Part shown: one piece after another, positions 24,703 through 33,988 of the stretch
Layout of the letters: each line of letters starts with the position of its first letter
Position numbering within the stretch: position 1 is the first letter of the stretch
Source: Firmicutes bacterium CAG:882
Lineage (GTDB): Bacteria; Bacillota; Clostridia; Lachnospirales; Lachnospiraceae
NCBI GenBank assembly: GCA_000435595.1
Contig: FR895425.1
Span: forward strand, 26,484 to 90,483
Reading direction: 5' to 3'
Length of the DNA: 64,000 bases
Position numbers and translations under genes: made by a program
Notes under the pieces: generated by a model
What the model saw: the letters and a program-made list of their open reading frames with translations, nothing else
Told to the model about the DNA's origin: nothing
The model's database searches: none

Positions 24703-26946
24703 ATGGCAGAACAAATTATGCAGACAGAGTATTCGGAGCTGATGCAGAAATCATACATTGATTATTCCATGAGTGTAATAACGGCGCGTGCCGTACCGGA
24801 TGTCCGCGACGGACTCAAGCCGGTTCAGAGACGTGTACTGTATGCCATGGAACAGCTTGGACTTAACTATGACAAGCCGCACCGTAAGTCGGCGCGTATT
24901 GTCGGAGATACGATGGGTAAATACCATCCGCATGGTGACAGCTCAATATACGATACACTTGTTGTACTTGAGCAGGATTTTAAGAAGGGAATGGCACTTG
25001 TCGACGGTCACGGCAATTTTGGTTCCATAGAGGGTGATGGTGCCGCGGCAATGCGATATACGGAGGCAAAGCTAAAGAAGTTTACGCAGGATGTCTATCT
25101 TGCAGACCTTGATAAGAATGTTGTTGATTTCATGCCGAACTTTGATGAGACGGAGAAAGAACCGGTGGTTCTTCCTGTTCGTGTTCCGAATCTTCTTGTC
25201 AATGGCTCCGAGGGTATTGCAGTAGGTATGACGACGAGCATACCGACACATAATCTCGGTGAGGTTATCGATGCGGTTAAGGCATGCATGGATAATCCTG
25301 ATATAACGACAGCCGAACTTATGAATTACATAACGGGTCCTGATTTTCCTACAGGAGGCCTTGTGGTCAATAAGAGTGAGCTGCCTGATATCTATGAGAG
25401 CGGGACAGGAAAAATCAAGCTCAGGGGTAAGGTGGAGTTTGAACCGGCGGCAAAGAAGGGCGACAAGGATAAGCTTGTTGTTACCGAGATTCCGTATACC
25501 ATGATCGGGGCGGGAATAGGTAAGTTTATCTCAGATGTTGTCGATTTGATTGAGACAAAAAAGACTCAGGACATCACGGATATTTCCAACGAATCGTCCA
25601 AGGAGGGAATAAGAATCGTACTTGAGCTCAAGAAGAATGTTGATGTGGAGAAGTTAATCAACATGCTCTACAAAAAGACCAAGCTTGAGAATTCGTTCGG
25701 CGTGAACATGCTTGCAATTGTTGACGGCAGACCTGAGACCTTAGGTCTTAAGCAGATTATAAAGCATCATATTGACTTCCAGTTTGAGCTTGCAACACGA
25801 AAATATACAACACTTCTCAACAAGGAGCTTGAGAACAAGGAAATAAAGGAAGGACTTATACGGGCCTGCAATATAATAGATCTGATTATTGAAATCCTTC
25901 GTGGAAGCAGGAATCTTAAGATGGCGAAGGAATGTCTTATAAGCGGCAATGGCGAGGGCATCAGCTTCAAGTCGGAGAAATCAAAGAAGGATGCGGCTAA
26001 GCTGCACTTTACGGAGAGACAGGCATCGGCTATTCTTGAGCTTCGTCTGTATAAGCTCATAGGACTCGAAATCCTTGCACTTGAGAAGGAGTATGAGGAG
26101 ACGCTTGCGAGAATTGCTGAATATGAGGATATTCTTAACAGCAGAAGAACAATGGTCAAGGTTATAAAGAAAGACCTTGACAACATAAAGAAAGAGTATG
26201 CACTCCCGAGACGAACTGTTGTGGAGGACGCTGAAGAAGCGGTATTCGAGGAGCAGAAGATGGTTGAGCAGGAGGTGGTATTCCTGATGGACCGCTTTGG
26301 GTATGCCAAGACAATAGATACGGCTGCCTATGAGAGAAATAAGGAAGCTGCACATGCTGAGAATAAGTATGTCTTCAACTGTATGAATACTGATAAGATA
26401 TGCATATTTACGGACAACGGCAATCTTCATCAGATTAAGGTGAAGGATATTCCTTTTGTGAAGTTCAGGGATAAAGGAACTCCTATAGACAACCTTGGCA
26501 ATTACAGCAGTGCGGGCGAGGAGATTATATTCCTGTGCTGCAGTAGTCTGCTTGCCGGGCGCAAGCTTCTGTTTACGACGAAGAAAGCTATGATGAAGCT
26601 TGTCGATGGAGCCGAGTTCGATGTGTCTAAGAGGACGGTTGCGGCGACTAAGCTGTCAGAGAATGATCTGATAACAAGTATAGAGATTATCAGTGCCGTC
26701 AACACACAGAATGTTGTTCTTCAGACGGAGAACGGATATTTTCTTAAATTTATGTTGGAAGAGATACCGGAAAAGAAGAAGAGTGCGGTCGGTGTGCGCG
26801 GAATGAAGATTGATGATAAGGATGCTGTGGATGAGGTATACCTGATTCCGGAGGATGCAGACATATCAATTCAGTACAAGGATAAGGACATCTCACTTAA
26901 GAAGCTTAAGCTGTCTAAGCGGGATGCCAAAGGACAGAAAAGGTAA
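24703..26946 (+). CDS. parC: Type IIA topoisomerase A subunit (topoisomerase IV ParC-like / GyrA-like)
   Basis: 747 residues. The start at 24703 has GGAG six bases upstream. The catalytic tyrosine is in DGDGAAAMRYTEAKL-type context (IEGDGAAAMRYTE). The quinolone-resistance region shows VGDTMGKYHPHGDSSIYD. The breakage-reunion core is complete, and the C-terminal beta-pinwheel is short. Where gyrases carry the QRRGGKG GyrA box I see only VKFRDKGTPIDNLGNYS, so wrapping-dependent supercoiling is unlikely and decatenation by topoisomerase IV fits better. It follows the B-subunit gene with a structured spacer and ends at a strong terminator. Confidence 0.88.
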   Translation: MAEQIMQTEYSELMQKSYIDYSMSVITARAVPDVRDGLKPVQRRVLYAMEQLGLNYDKPHRKSARIVGDTMGKYHPHGDSSIYDTLVVLEQDFKKGMALVDGHGNFGSIEGDGAAAMRYTEAKLKKFTQDVYLADLDKNVVDFMPNFDETEKEPVVLPVRVPNLLVNGSEGIAVGMTTSIPTHNLGEVIDAVKACMDNPDITTAELMNYITGPDFPTGGLVVNKSELPDIYESGTGKIKLRGKVEFEPAAKKGDKDKLVVTEIPYTMIGAGIGKFISDVVDLIETKKTQDITDISNESSKEGIRIVLELKKNVDVEKLINMLYKKTKLENSFGVNMLAIVDGRPETLGLKQIIKHHIDFQFELATRKYTTLLNKELENKEIKEGLIRACNIIDLIIEILRGSRNLKMAKECLISGNGEGISFKSEKSKKDAAKLHFTERQASAILELRLYKLIGLEILALEKEYEETLARIAEYEDILNSRRTMVKVIKKDLDNIKKEYALPRRTVVEDAEEAVFEEQKMVEQEVVFLMDRFGYAKTIDTAAYERNKEAAHAENKYVFNCMNTDKICIFTDNGNLHQIKVKDIPFVKFRDKGTPIDNLGNYSSAGEEIIFLCCSSLLAGRKLLFTTKKAMMKLVDGAEFDVSKRTVAATKLSENDLITSIEIISAVNTQNVVLQTENGYFLKFMLEEIPEKKKSAVGVRGMKIDDKDAVDEVYLIPEDADISIQYKDKDISLKKLKLSKRDAKGQKR

Positions 26947-26950
26947 AATA

Positions 26951-26987
26951 AATGAGTGGTTATTTCAATGCGAAATAACCACTCATT
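26951..26987. terminator. Strong terminator after the parC-like gene
   Basis: Perfect 16-bp stem: AATGAGTGGTTATTTC (26951-26966) with GAAATAACCACTCATT (26972-26987), T-rich on both outer sides. It may also serve the convergent lactonase gene. Confidence 0.88.
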
Positions 26988-27029
26988 TTGTATTATCTGA
27001 GTATATGAAAATATCCGGCGCAATCAGCT

Positions 27030-28079
27030 TCACTGGCTGAGCTTGTGAAGTGTGATGCAGTTAGGCGTATCAATCTTAACCGGCTTGCCATTCATTACAA
27101 GAAGACCTTTTTCATAATGTATTGTGAAGAAGGTGAGAGTTCCTGACTCGTTGTTGACGCTTACGAGATGCTTTTCGTCAGGGAAGAGATTGATGTCCTT
27201 AGGATAATCCCCGCTGATTGGAAGGCTGTTCTTGAGTGATAAAAGTCCTGTCTCCTTATCTACGGAGTAAATGGTGACGCTGTTGTCTCCCGCATTGGAG
27301 CAGAATACATAATCGCCGTTTTTAGATACCTGTATGGCAGCGGCAGCGGTATTCTCCTTGTGCCCCTTTCTTACGGTGAATATGTTCTGTATAAATTCAA
27401 AACGTGTCTTGTTCTCAGGAGTATACTTATACACATCTATGTAATTCTTCAGCTCACACACAATATATGCATACTTTCCGTCCGGGCTGAAGGTTATCTC
27501 GCGCGGGGCGGATTCAAGCTGGCATCTGATAATATCTGAAAGCTTCAGCCTGCCGGTTGCCTTGTCAAAGTCGTAGAGCTTAACCTGATCCATACCGATA
27601 TCGCATACACAGAGTAAATCTTCATCAGGCGTTAATACGGAACAGTTGATGTGGGGACGGAAATTGCGCTCTGCGATACTTCCCATACCCTTGTGGTATA
27701 CCTCAGCCGTTATTGCTCCTACAGTTCCGTCGGCATTGATGTGAAGAACCGTCAGCTTGCCGTCATGATAACCTGATACAAATATATAGTCGTCAGCTTT
27801 TGTGAGTGAAAGATGGCAGCCACGCATACCCTTTATTGAAGAAGTATTCATATATTCAAGTCCGCCGTCAGGCTTGATCTTAAAGGCTGCAATGCCTTCA
27901 TCGACTATTGAATAGAGATATCTGCCGTTATGAGAAACAATAAGATATGATGAATTGTTGACAATGACCTCCTCACGGTATGACATATGTCCCGCTTCGT
28001 TATCAACATCCAATATGGTAATTCCTTTGCTTGAATCATGTGTGTAGGAACCTACATAAGCAACATATTTTTCAGCCAT
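27030..28079 (-). CDS. Lactonase family seven-bladed beta-propeller (6-phosphogluconolactonase-like)
   Basis: 349 residues. It starts KYVAYVGSYTHDSSKGI and has repeated blades with FSPDGKYAYIVCEL and FLFPDEKHLVS-like ends, typical of the YbhE/Pgl lactonase family. Members hydrolyse 6-phosphogluconolactone or related sugar lactones; several are only annotated by homology. No signal peptide is seen, so it is cytosolic. GAGG lies upstream of the ATG. It is a single gene between two terminators. The exact substrate is uncertain. Confidence 0.85.
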   Translation of the reverse strand: MAEKYVAYVGSYTHDSSKGITILDVDNEAGHMSYREEVIVNNSSYLIVSHNGRYLYSIVDEGIAAFKIKPDGGLEYMNTSSIKGMRGCHLSLTKADDYIFVSGYHDGKLTVLHINADGTVGAITAEVYHKGMGSIAERNFRPHINCSVLTPDEDLLCVCDIGMDQVKLYDFDKATGRLKLSDIIRCQLESAPREITFSPDGKYAYIVCELKNYIDVYKYTPENKTRFEFIQNIFTVRKGHKENTAAAAIQVSKNGDYVFCSNAGDNSVTIYSVDKETGLLSLKNSLPISGDYPKDINLFPDEKHLVSVNNESGTLTFFTIHYEKGLLVMNGKPVKIDTPNCITLHKLSQ

Positions 28080-28131
28080 AGTAACCTCAATTCCGCCACA
28101 GTAGATGTGGCACGTTATTTGTAAATTAAAA

Positions 28132-28156
28132 GGGCTGCCGGTTAAAATGGCAGCCC
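28132..28156 (-). terminator. Terminator of the B12-regulated operon
   Basis: GGGCTGCC (28132-28139) with GGCAGCCC (28149-28156). On the minus strand the stem is followed by TTTTAATTT. It lies 31 bases after the ECF component stop. Confidence 0.75.
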
Positions 28157-28186
28157 GGATTTATATTTATTTTACGTCAATAGAGG

Positions 28187-28687
28187 TTATTTTACAAGCG
28201 TTTTCATAACTTTTGAAAGTAAAATCGTAAGAGGCTTATAGAGAAAAAGTGCAGTCAAAAAATTACCTATACAGTGTACTATATCAAAAGGTATTCCGCT
28301 TATAAAATATGCAAAGCCCGAACCTATGCCGAACATTACTCCCTGAGTGATTGAGCACAGTGCTCCAAAGACAAGTCCGAACGCACCATTGATTACAGCC
28401 CAGAAAACGGCTGAATCATTGCGCCTTAACAGCATTGTAATTCCCCATAAAACCGCCCAGACATAGAGATACATTATCCACCAGCTTCCAAAGCCCCAGA
28501 ATATGCCTTCAAGCAGAACGAATACATATATTGGAAAAAGAGCTTTTTTGCCGAATATTTTGGTGTATACCAGAAAAAGTATGGACACAACCTCTATATT
28601 TGGAAGAAAGCTTAAGGCAACCTGACCGACATATGCGATTGCTCCGAGCATTCCTAGAAGTACTATCTCAAAAGTCTTATATTTCAT
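28187..28687 (-). CDS. ECF transporter S component, probably for a corrinoid
   Basis: 166-residue integral membrane protein with about five to six hydrophobic helices and the Ala/Gly-rich first helix of ECF substrate-binding subunits (IVLLGMLGAIAYVGQVALSF). S components bind a vitamin and dock on a shared EcfAAT module, whose genes are not in this window. A cobalamin riboswitch upstream of the two-gene operon strongly suggests that the ligand is cobalamin or a precursor. The upstream partner DUF4430 protein starts the operon 17 bases away. Confidence 0.82.
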   Translation of the reverse strand: MKYKTFEIVLLGMLGAIAYVGQVALSFLPNIEVVSILFLVYTKIFGKKALFPIYVFVLLEGIFWGFGSWWIMYLYVWAVLWGITMLLRRNDSAVFWAVINGAFGLVFGALCSITQGVMFGIGSGFAYFISGIPFDIVHCIGNFLTALFLYKPLTILLSKVMKTLVK

Positions 28688-28704
28688 AAGGTGGTTTTAC
28701 CTGC

Positions 28705-29106
28705 CTAGTATGTCTCAAGTGCAAGCTTGAAGGTGTCACCGTCATTGACAGGTGTTGAATCCACACCTGTAGATGCATAGTCATCGCCTATGTAAAGCGC
28801 CCAGTACTGATGAGCCGAGTCGTCGGCTGTTACGCCGTCAACTGTCTTTACATATAAGCCCCACTCGGACTCGTCTCCTGCGATGAGGTTTTCCTGCTCA
28901 AGGGCGCCGCGGAGGTAATCTTCGTTGGTCTTGATTGTGAAATCCTTGGTGCTTGCGTCAGCGTATACCACGGTTAAAGTGATGGTCTTGTTTCCACCTG
29001 CATCCTTTGGCTGAGGTCTTAAGTTGATGTAGAGCAGTGCCAGAACTACAACAGCTACAACTAAGCCAAGAACACCAAATAAAATCTTCTTATTCTTTTT
29101 GCTCAT
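28705..29106 (-). CDS. Membrane-anchored DUF4430 (transcobalamin-like) protein
   Basis: 133 residues. An N-terminal lysine-rich segment is followed by a membrane helix (about residues 8-28, ILFGVLGLVVAVVVLALLYI). An extracellular domain with ITLTVVYADASTKDFTIKT and YWALYIGDDYASTGVDSTPV follows, the DUF4430 pattern also found in the C-terminal domain of animal transcobalamin and intrinsic factor. It is the first gene after a cobalamin riboswitch and precedes an ECF S component. It most likely captures a corrinoid at the cell surface and hands it to the transporter; this role is inferred from fold and context. Confidence 0.85.
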   Translation of the reverse strand: MSKKNKKILFGVLGLVVAVVVLALLYINLRPQPKDAGGNKTITLTVVYADASTKDFTIKTNEDYLRGALEQENLIAGDESEWGLYVKTVDGVTADDSAHQYWALYIGDDYASTGVDSTPVNDGDTFKLALETY

Positions 29107-29198
29107 TTGTTTTCTCCTTTAAATTATGTATTTTTGCCATAAAGTATTATCCGGTCATCGCAGATGTGCAATACAAAAATTGCAATACTTTTCACATA

Positions 29199-29385
29199 AG
29201 GCAGGTCTTCTGACTCAAGATATGGCATCCGCATCTGTCTTCCCGGAGCAGAGCTGCCCCAGTGACTTTTTCACCGGCACTTGGTGCTTAGCGGACTAAT
29301 CTTTTACAGCGACGGGCTCGTTCAGGATTATCACCTGATTCCCTCTTAGCAGCCGGAATACCGGCTGAACCATTATGTCCGGCAT
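29199..29385 (-). promoter_or_regulatory. Cobalamin riboswitch
   Basis: Read on the minus strand, the leader shows the conserved B12-box elements: AGGGAATCAGGTGATAATCC, then GCCCGTCGCTGTAA. Near its 3' end it has GGGAAGACAG and AGTCAGAAGACCTGCCTT. Spacing and order match the cobalamin aptamer. It lies about 95 bases upstream of the DUF4430 gene, so B12 is expected to repress this uptake operon. Confidence 0.93.
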
Positions 29386-29569
29386 TCTGTATACACAGAA
29401 CTTTATTAGTGTATAACATTGGGAGTCAAAAGTCAAACAGAATGAAATCGGGCAGGGAAGAACAGTCGTAATCATTGAAAGGATGGAAATGATATGGTAA
29501 GATTAACAAACAGGCACAAACACAATTTATACTTTTGCCACTTACATCATGAAATCGGGGTATAAAAAT

Positions 29570-30361
29570 ATGAACGCGGCGGATAAGAAGAGAGTATATA
29601 TTCTGGATATAATAAGGGGCATTCTGATAATATATGTTGTTTATTATCATTTTATGTATGATTTGAATGACATTATGGGGCATGAGATTGGGTATCTCTA
29701 CTCTGAATGGTTCTCGACAGTGAGGGACTGCATGTCAGGGTCACTCATATTCATATCCGGAATATCATGTAATTTTTCAAGAAATAATATAAAGAGAGGT
29801 GCAAGAACGTCACTCATTGCACTCATGCTTTCGATGGTGACGGCGGTGGTGATGCCCTCGCAGACAATAATATTCGGAATTCTGCATCTGCTGGGAATAA
29901 TGATGCTGATGTACGGATTTGGTGAGCTTGCGGCAAATAAAATCAGAAGAAAAAAAATGCAGAAAAAGGAAGCTTCAATGCGCGTAAGAGTTGTCCTGAT
30001 GTCAGTATTTTTAATTCTGTTTTTTGTGTGCAGAAATGTATATTACGGCTGGCTGACATTTGGAAATTTCAGGCTGTACCTGCCGGATGTTCTGTATGGC
30101 GGAAGCAACGGCTTTCTTTATATAATGGGATTTTGGCAGAGACTAAGCTCGGCAGACTACTATCCGCTCATTCCGTGGGGATTTTTATTTTTGGCGGGAG
30201 CGATGATCGGACGCATATTTAAGAGCGACAGGCTTCCGCGGTTTATGTATATGAATTTTTGTCCGCCGCTTGCGTTCATCGGCAGGCATACCATGATAAT
30301 ATATCTCGCACATCAGCCGATACTTCTTGGTATTTTTATGCTTGCGCAGAAGCTTGTATAA
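29570..30361 (+). CDS. DUF1624 (heparan-alpha-glucosaminide N-acetyltransferase-like) membrane protein
   Basis: 263-residue protein with seven to eight membrane helices, starting with YILDIIRGILIIYVVYYHFM, the acyltransferase-type first helix carrying the conserved RG and HF residues of DUF1624. The ATG at 29570 has GGGG upstream; the ATG at 29549 has no site. Relatives of HGSNAT transfer acyl groups across membranes to sugars, but bacterial members are mostly uncharacterised. It is monocistronic, divergent from the B12 operon. Confidence 0.82.
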   Translation: MNAADKKRVYILDIIRGILIIYVVYYHFMYDLNDIMGHEIGYLYSEWFSTVRDCMSGSLIFISGISCNFSRNNIKRGARTSLIALMLSMVTAVVMPSQTIIFGILHLLGIMMLMYGFGELAANKIRRKKMQKKEASMRVRVVLMSVFLILFFVCRNVYYGWLTFGNFRLYLPDVLYGGSNGFLYIMGFWQRLSSADYYPLIPWGFLFLAGAMIGRIFKSDRLPRFMYMNFCPPLAFIGRHTMIIYLAHQPILLGIFMLAQKLV

Positions 30362-30432
30362 TTGATGTCTTTCTTGGAATAATAATCGGGCAATGATTTA
30401 TCGTTGTATATTTATTATTCGGAGGTGTTGAC

Positions 30433-30750
30433 ATGAACGATTTAGCTTGTGGAGTTAAGAGCTGTGCCTATAATGAGAGCAACTGCTGTAAGAGGGAAGG
30501 AATCAAGGTCGACGGAGCAATGGCTGAGAATTCCGCGTCCACATGTTGTTCATCATTCTGTGAATGTGGAAGTCCGCGTGTGACATCAGCTTGTGAGTGT
30601 GAACCTAAAAGAGTCACCAATATTATCTGTGACGCGGTTAAGTGCCGTTACAATGAGGACAAGAATTGTACGGCGAAGCATGTTGATGTAACGGGAAGCC
30701 ATGCCATGATTGCTTCAGAGACAGAGTGTGCAACATTCGTAGGCAGATAG
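30433..30750 (+). CDS. DUF1540 cysteine-rich protein, two repeats
   Basis: 105 residues with two copies of the DUF1540 pattern: GVKSCAYNESNCCKREGIKVDG and CDAVKCRYNEDKNCTAKHVDV, each with spaced cysteines that could bind a metal. It is soluble, with no signal peptide. GGAGG lies 8 bases before the ATG. Function unknown; the family is common in Clostridia. A terminator follows. Confidence 0.88.
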   Translation: MNDLACGVKSCAYNESNCCKREGIKVDGAMAENSASTCCSSFCECGSPRVTSACECEPKRVTNIICDAVKCRYNEDKNCTAKHVDVTGSHAMIASETECATFVGR

Positions 30751-30777
30751 CACATAGTAATTATATGCCTATATAAG

Positions 30778-30813
30778 GCGGAGCCCGTCTTAAATGTCGG
30801 GCTCTGCTTTTTG
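30778..30813 (+). terminator. Terminator after DUF1540 gene
   Basis: GAGCCCG (30781-30787) with CGGGCTC (30798-30804), extended by flanking GC pairs and followed by CTTTTTG. Confidence 0.8.
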
Positions 30814-30842
30814 TTGACAAAAGAAGAATAAGAGTATACAAT
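30814..30842 (+). promoter_or_regulatory. Promoter of the UvrD-type helicase gene
   Basis: Perfect TTGACA (30814-30819), 17-base spacer, TACAAT (30837-30842). Confidence 0.7.
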
Positions 30843-30894
30843 AAGTAAAGTGTATTATATGATGCAATTTTAACAGTGGATGAGAGGTGAGAAC

Positions 30895-32829
30895 ATGCAG
30901 TCAAATGAGGCGCAGAATAAGGCAATCAACCATATTGACGGACCGATGCTGGTGCTTGCGGGACCGGGGTCGGGAAAAACAACGGTAATCACAAGGCGCG
31001 TTGAGAAACTTATAAGACACGGAATTAATCCTATGAACATTCTGGTAATTACGTTCACTAAGGCAGCGGCGAATGAGATGAAGGAGCGTTTTTACCGCCT
31101 TATGGCTGACGGTACGGAACCATACCGCAATGTCACATTCGGAACCTTTCATGCTGTATTTTTCACTATTCTTAAGCATGCCTACAATCTGTCGGCGGAT
31201 AATATCATAAGAGAAGAGGAGCGGTATGCGATAGTTAAGGCGGCAATCGGGCAATATGAGCTTGATATAGAGGATGAGCGGGAGTTTACCGCCAATGTGC
31301 TCGGTGAGATTGCCAGGGTTAAGTCTGACAGAATACCGATACAGAACTATTATTCGACTAACTGTCCGGCGGATATATTCAGAAAGATATATGATGAGTA
31401 TAATACAAGGCTTAAGAATACGAGAAAGCTGGATTTTGAGGATATGTTAGGATACACCTATGAGCTTTTGACACAGCGGAGTGATATATTGTCGGCATGG
31501 CAGGGAAAATATAAGTATATTCTTATCGATGAATTTCAGGATATCAATAAGGTTCAGTATGACACGATAAGGCTGCTTGCCGCTCCTGAGAATAATCTTT
31601 TTATTGTTGGCGATGATGATCAGAGTATATACGGCTTCAGAGGTTCTAAGCCCGATATAATGCTTAATTTCGGCAAGGATTACGGGAATGCGGCTCAGGT
31701 GACTTTGGATGTCAACTACCGCTCGACACCTGAGATAGTTAAAGCGGCAGGTGATGTGATAAGGTTCAATAATAAGAGATATAAGAAGAACATAACGCCT
31801 GACAGGGAATCCGGTGGGGCGGTTGTAGTAAGAAGAACAAAGGATTTTATCGATGAGTATAATGAGGTATGCGAACGAATTAAGGCGGTGACGGACGGTG
31901 ACAGGAAGCGTTACGGTGATATAGCTGTTTTGTACAGGACGTCGGCTGGAATAGGTTCGCTGGTAAGGAAGCTTATGGAGAACGGAATACCGTTTCAGAT
32001 AAGGGATAAGCTGCCGGATATGTTCGAACACTGGATTGCCAAGGATATTTTTGCATATATAAGGCTTGCCTGCGGCACTGCAAACAGGGCGGATTTTATA
32101 TCGGTATGCAACAAGCCCAAGCGCTATATAGGGCGGGATTATCTGACAGATGAGGAAATTAATCTTGATAAGCTCTGTACATATTATGAGGATAAGCAGT
32201 GGATGGTGGAGAGAATACTCAAGCTTAAGAATGATTTGGAACTTGTTGCAAAACTCAATCCTTATGCTGCCGTGAACTATATAAGAAGGGGCATAGGCTA
32301 CGATGATTATATTACGGAGTATGCCATGAATCATCATATTCAGGCGGACGAATTGTTCGATGTACTCAATGACATTCATGAGAGTGCGAGAGATCACAAT
32401 ACATTTGCGGAGTGGGACAGGGCGGTGAGTGAGTACCGGCAGCGTGTACATGAGGTTCCACATAATGATATTCCAAGGGTTACACTCACAACAATGCACA
32501 GCTCCAAGGGCTTAGAGTTCGACACTGTGTTTATAATTGACGCCAATGAGGGAAACTGCCCACATAAGAAGGCGGTGCTTGATACGGATATAGAGGAAGA
32601 GAGAAGAATGTTTTATGTTGCCATGACGAGGGCAAAAAGACACTTGTACATATACAGTTCATACGAAAAATATAACAAGACACTTGAAGTGAGCAGATTT
32701 TTGATTGAGGGCGGGCTGTATGTTCCGGAAAAATCAAAATACAATGCAAAAGCCCCCGTTACAGGAGGCTTCAGAGCAGGTGGAAGCGGTTATAAATGGA
32801 ACCGCTCCGGCACCAATTATTCAGGTTAG
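30895..32829 (+). CDS. UvrD/Rep-family ATP-dependent DNA helicase
   Basis: 644 residues. All superfamily 1 motifs are visible: AGPGSGKTTVITRR (Walker A, near residue 21), TFTKAAANEM (Ia), LIDEFQDIN (II), VGDDDQSIYGFRG (III), TMHSSKGLEFDTVFI (V) and YVAMTRAKRHLYIY (VI). The start at 30895 follows GAGGTGAG. It is shorter than PcrA (about 740), with a reduced C-terminal tail. Role is 3'-5' DNA unwinding in repair or replication restart; the specific paralogue is not clear. It is convergent with the DUF1292 gene. Confidence 0.9.
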   Translation: MQSNEAQNKAINHIDGPMLVLAGPGSGKTTVITRRVEKLIRHGINPMNILVITFTKAAANEMKERFYRLMADGTEPYRNVTFGTFHAVFFTILKHAYNLSADNIIREEERYAIVKAAIGQYELDIEDEREFTANVLGEIARVKSDRIPIQNYYSTNCPADIFRKIYDEYNTRLKNTRKLDFEDMLGYTYELLTQRSDILSAWQGKYKYILIDEFQDINKVQYDTIRLLAAPENNLFIVGDDDQSIYGFRGSKPDIMLNFGKDYGNAAQVTLDVNYRSTPEIVKAAGDVIRFNNKRYKKNITPDRESGGAVVVRRTKDFIDEYNEVCERIKAVTDGDRKRYGDIAVLYRTSAGIGSLVRKLMENGIPFQIRDKLPDMFEHWIAKDIFAYIRLACGTANRADFISVCNKPKRYIGRDYLTDEEINLDKLCTYYEDKQWMVERILKLKNDLELVAKLNPYAAVNYIRRGIGYDDYITEYAMNHHIQADELFDVLNDIHESARDHNTFAEWDRAVSEYRQRVHEVPHNDIPRVTLTTMHSSKGLEFDTVFIIDANEGNCPHKKAVLDTDIEEERRMFYVAMTRAKRHLYIYSSYEKYNKTLEVSRFLIEGGLYVPEKSKYNAKAPVTGGFRAGGSGYKWNRSGTNYSG

Positions 32830-32841
32830 AGTGGCTGATGA

Positions 32842-33168
32842 TTATTCCTCGTCGTCATCAGCTAAGAGTTCAGCGTACTCATCCTCATCCATGAGCTCGT
32901 CGAACGCATCGGCTACGCGCTCATATTCTTCATCGTCCTCTATGTTTCCGAGAGATGGTTCACCATCCGCATCTTCAAAATATTGATAAAGGTATACTTC
33001 GCCTTCGGCGGCATCGCTGTCGTTGAGAGGGAGAAGTGCAATATAGTCCTGTTCGCCTACAGGGAACACTGCGACAATTCCGCACTCCACTTCCTTCCCG
33101 TTGTCGAGTGAGAGTGTGACTGTTCCTTCCTCAAATTCGTTCATATAATCTTCATTCTTGTTAGCCAT
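32842..33168 (-). CDS. DUF1292 family protein
   Basis: 108-residue acidic protein with the DUF1292 pattern: FEEGTVTLSLDNGKEVECGIVAVF, then YIALLPL and VYLYQYFED. The C-terminus is very rich in Asp and Glu. GGAGGA precedes the ATG on the minus strand. The family is widespread in Firmicutes and uncharacterised. Only 12 bases separate it from the convergent helicase gene. Confidence 0.88.
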   Translation of the reverse strand: MANKNEDYMNEFEEGTVTLSLDNGKEVECGIVAVFPVGEQDYIALLPLNDSDAAEGEVYLYQYFEDADGEPSLGNIEDDEEYERVADAFDELMDEDEYAELLADDDEE

Positions 33169-33412
33169 ATAGTCCTCCGTTAAGATTGTTTCATTACAGT
33201 GTGTATTATGCTGTATATTAACAAAATATCATATTAATAAGTAATTTTCAATTCCATAAAAAAATTACTTGCTATTTTTATAATTGTAATGTATTATGAA
33301 TAAAGATTAAGAAAATTAATATTTAATGTCAAAGGAGACAATATTTGCCGAGTGCACACTTGCTTTTTTTAGTGTATGGCGATATTGTTTTTTTTATTTA
33401 ACGGAGGTTTTT

Positions 33413-33877
33413 ATGGATAAAATTGATAAAAAAATAATAACACTGCTGCAGCAGAATGCGAGAATGCCGTTGAAGGCTTTGGCAGAGCAGGTGTTCTTAT
33501 CGTCGCCGGCTGTATCTGCAAGAATCGAGAGACTCGAAAAGGAACAGATTATATCCAGGTATGAGGCAAAGGTTAATCCGTTTAAGTTAGGCTATCATAT
33601 AACGGCATTTATCAATCTTGATGTTATGCCTGCACAGAAGCCTGAATTTTATCCGTTTGTGAAGTCGTGTCCGAACGTCATAGAATGTAATTGTGTCACG
33701 GGTGATTTTTCCATGCTGCTTAAGGTTACTTTCCCGAGTACAATGGAACTTGATACATTTATAGGGCAGCTTCAGAAGTTCGGAAGGACGAGCACACAGA
33801 TTGTTTTTTCGACGCCGGTGGAACCGCGCGGAATAGATGTGAATTTTAACAATGAAGAATATGAGGAGAATGAATAG
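33413..33877 (+). CDS. Lrp/AsnC-family transcriptional regulator
   Basis: 154 residues. An N-terminal helix-turn-helix (DKKIITLLQQNARMPLKALA, then SSPAVSARIERLEKEQII) is followed by an Asn/Lrp-type ligand-binding domain (FKLGYHITAFINLDVMP through TGDFSMLLKVTF). The start at 33413 has ACGGAGG upstream; the open frame from 33326 lacks a site. It probably senses an amino acid. No target is indicated by its neighbours. Confidence 0.9.
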   Translation: MDKIDKKIITLLQQNARMPLKALAEQVFLSSPAVSARIERLEKEQIISRYEAKVNPFKLGYHITAFINLDVMPAQKPEFYPFVKSCPNVIECNCVTGDFSMLLKVTFPSTMELDTFIGQLQKFGRTSTQIVFSTPVEPRGIDVNFNNEEYEENE

Positions 33878-33988
33878 GAGCTGTGATATGGCTCCTATTT
33901 TTATTTGACGACCTTGGGCTGATGCATTATAATCATGATAAAAAGAACAAAACTATTGTTAATCAGATGTTTTTGGAGGCAATATCGA

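Noticed and set aside
29190..29400. Considered a protein-coding or attenuator region before DUF4430
   Set aside because: No frame is plausible, and the minus strand shows the full set of conserved cobalamin-aptamer boxes.
31447..32499. Minus-strand frame of 350 residues
   Set aside because: Antisense to the complete UvrD-type helicase gene and without family features.
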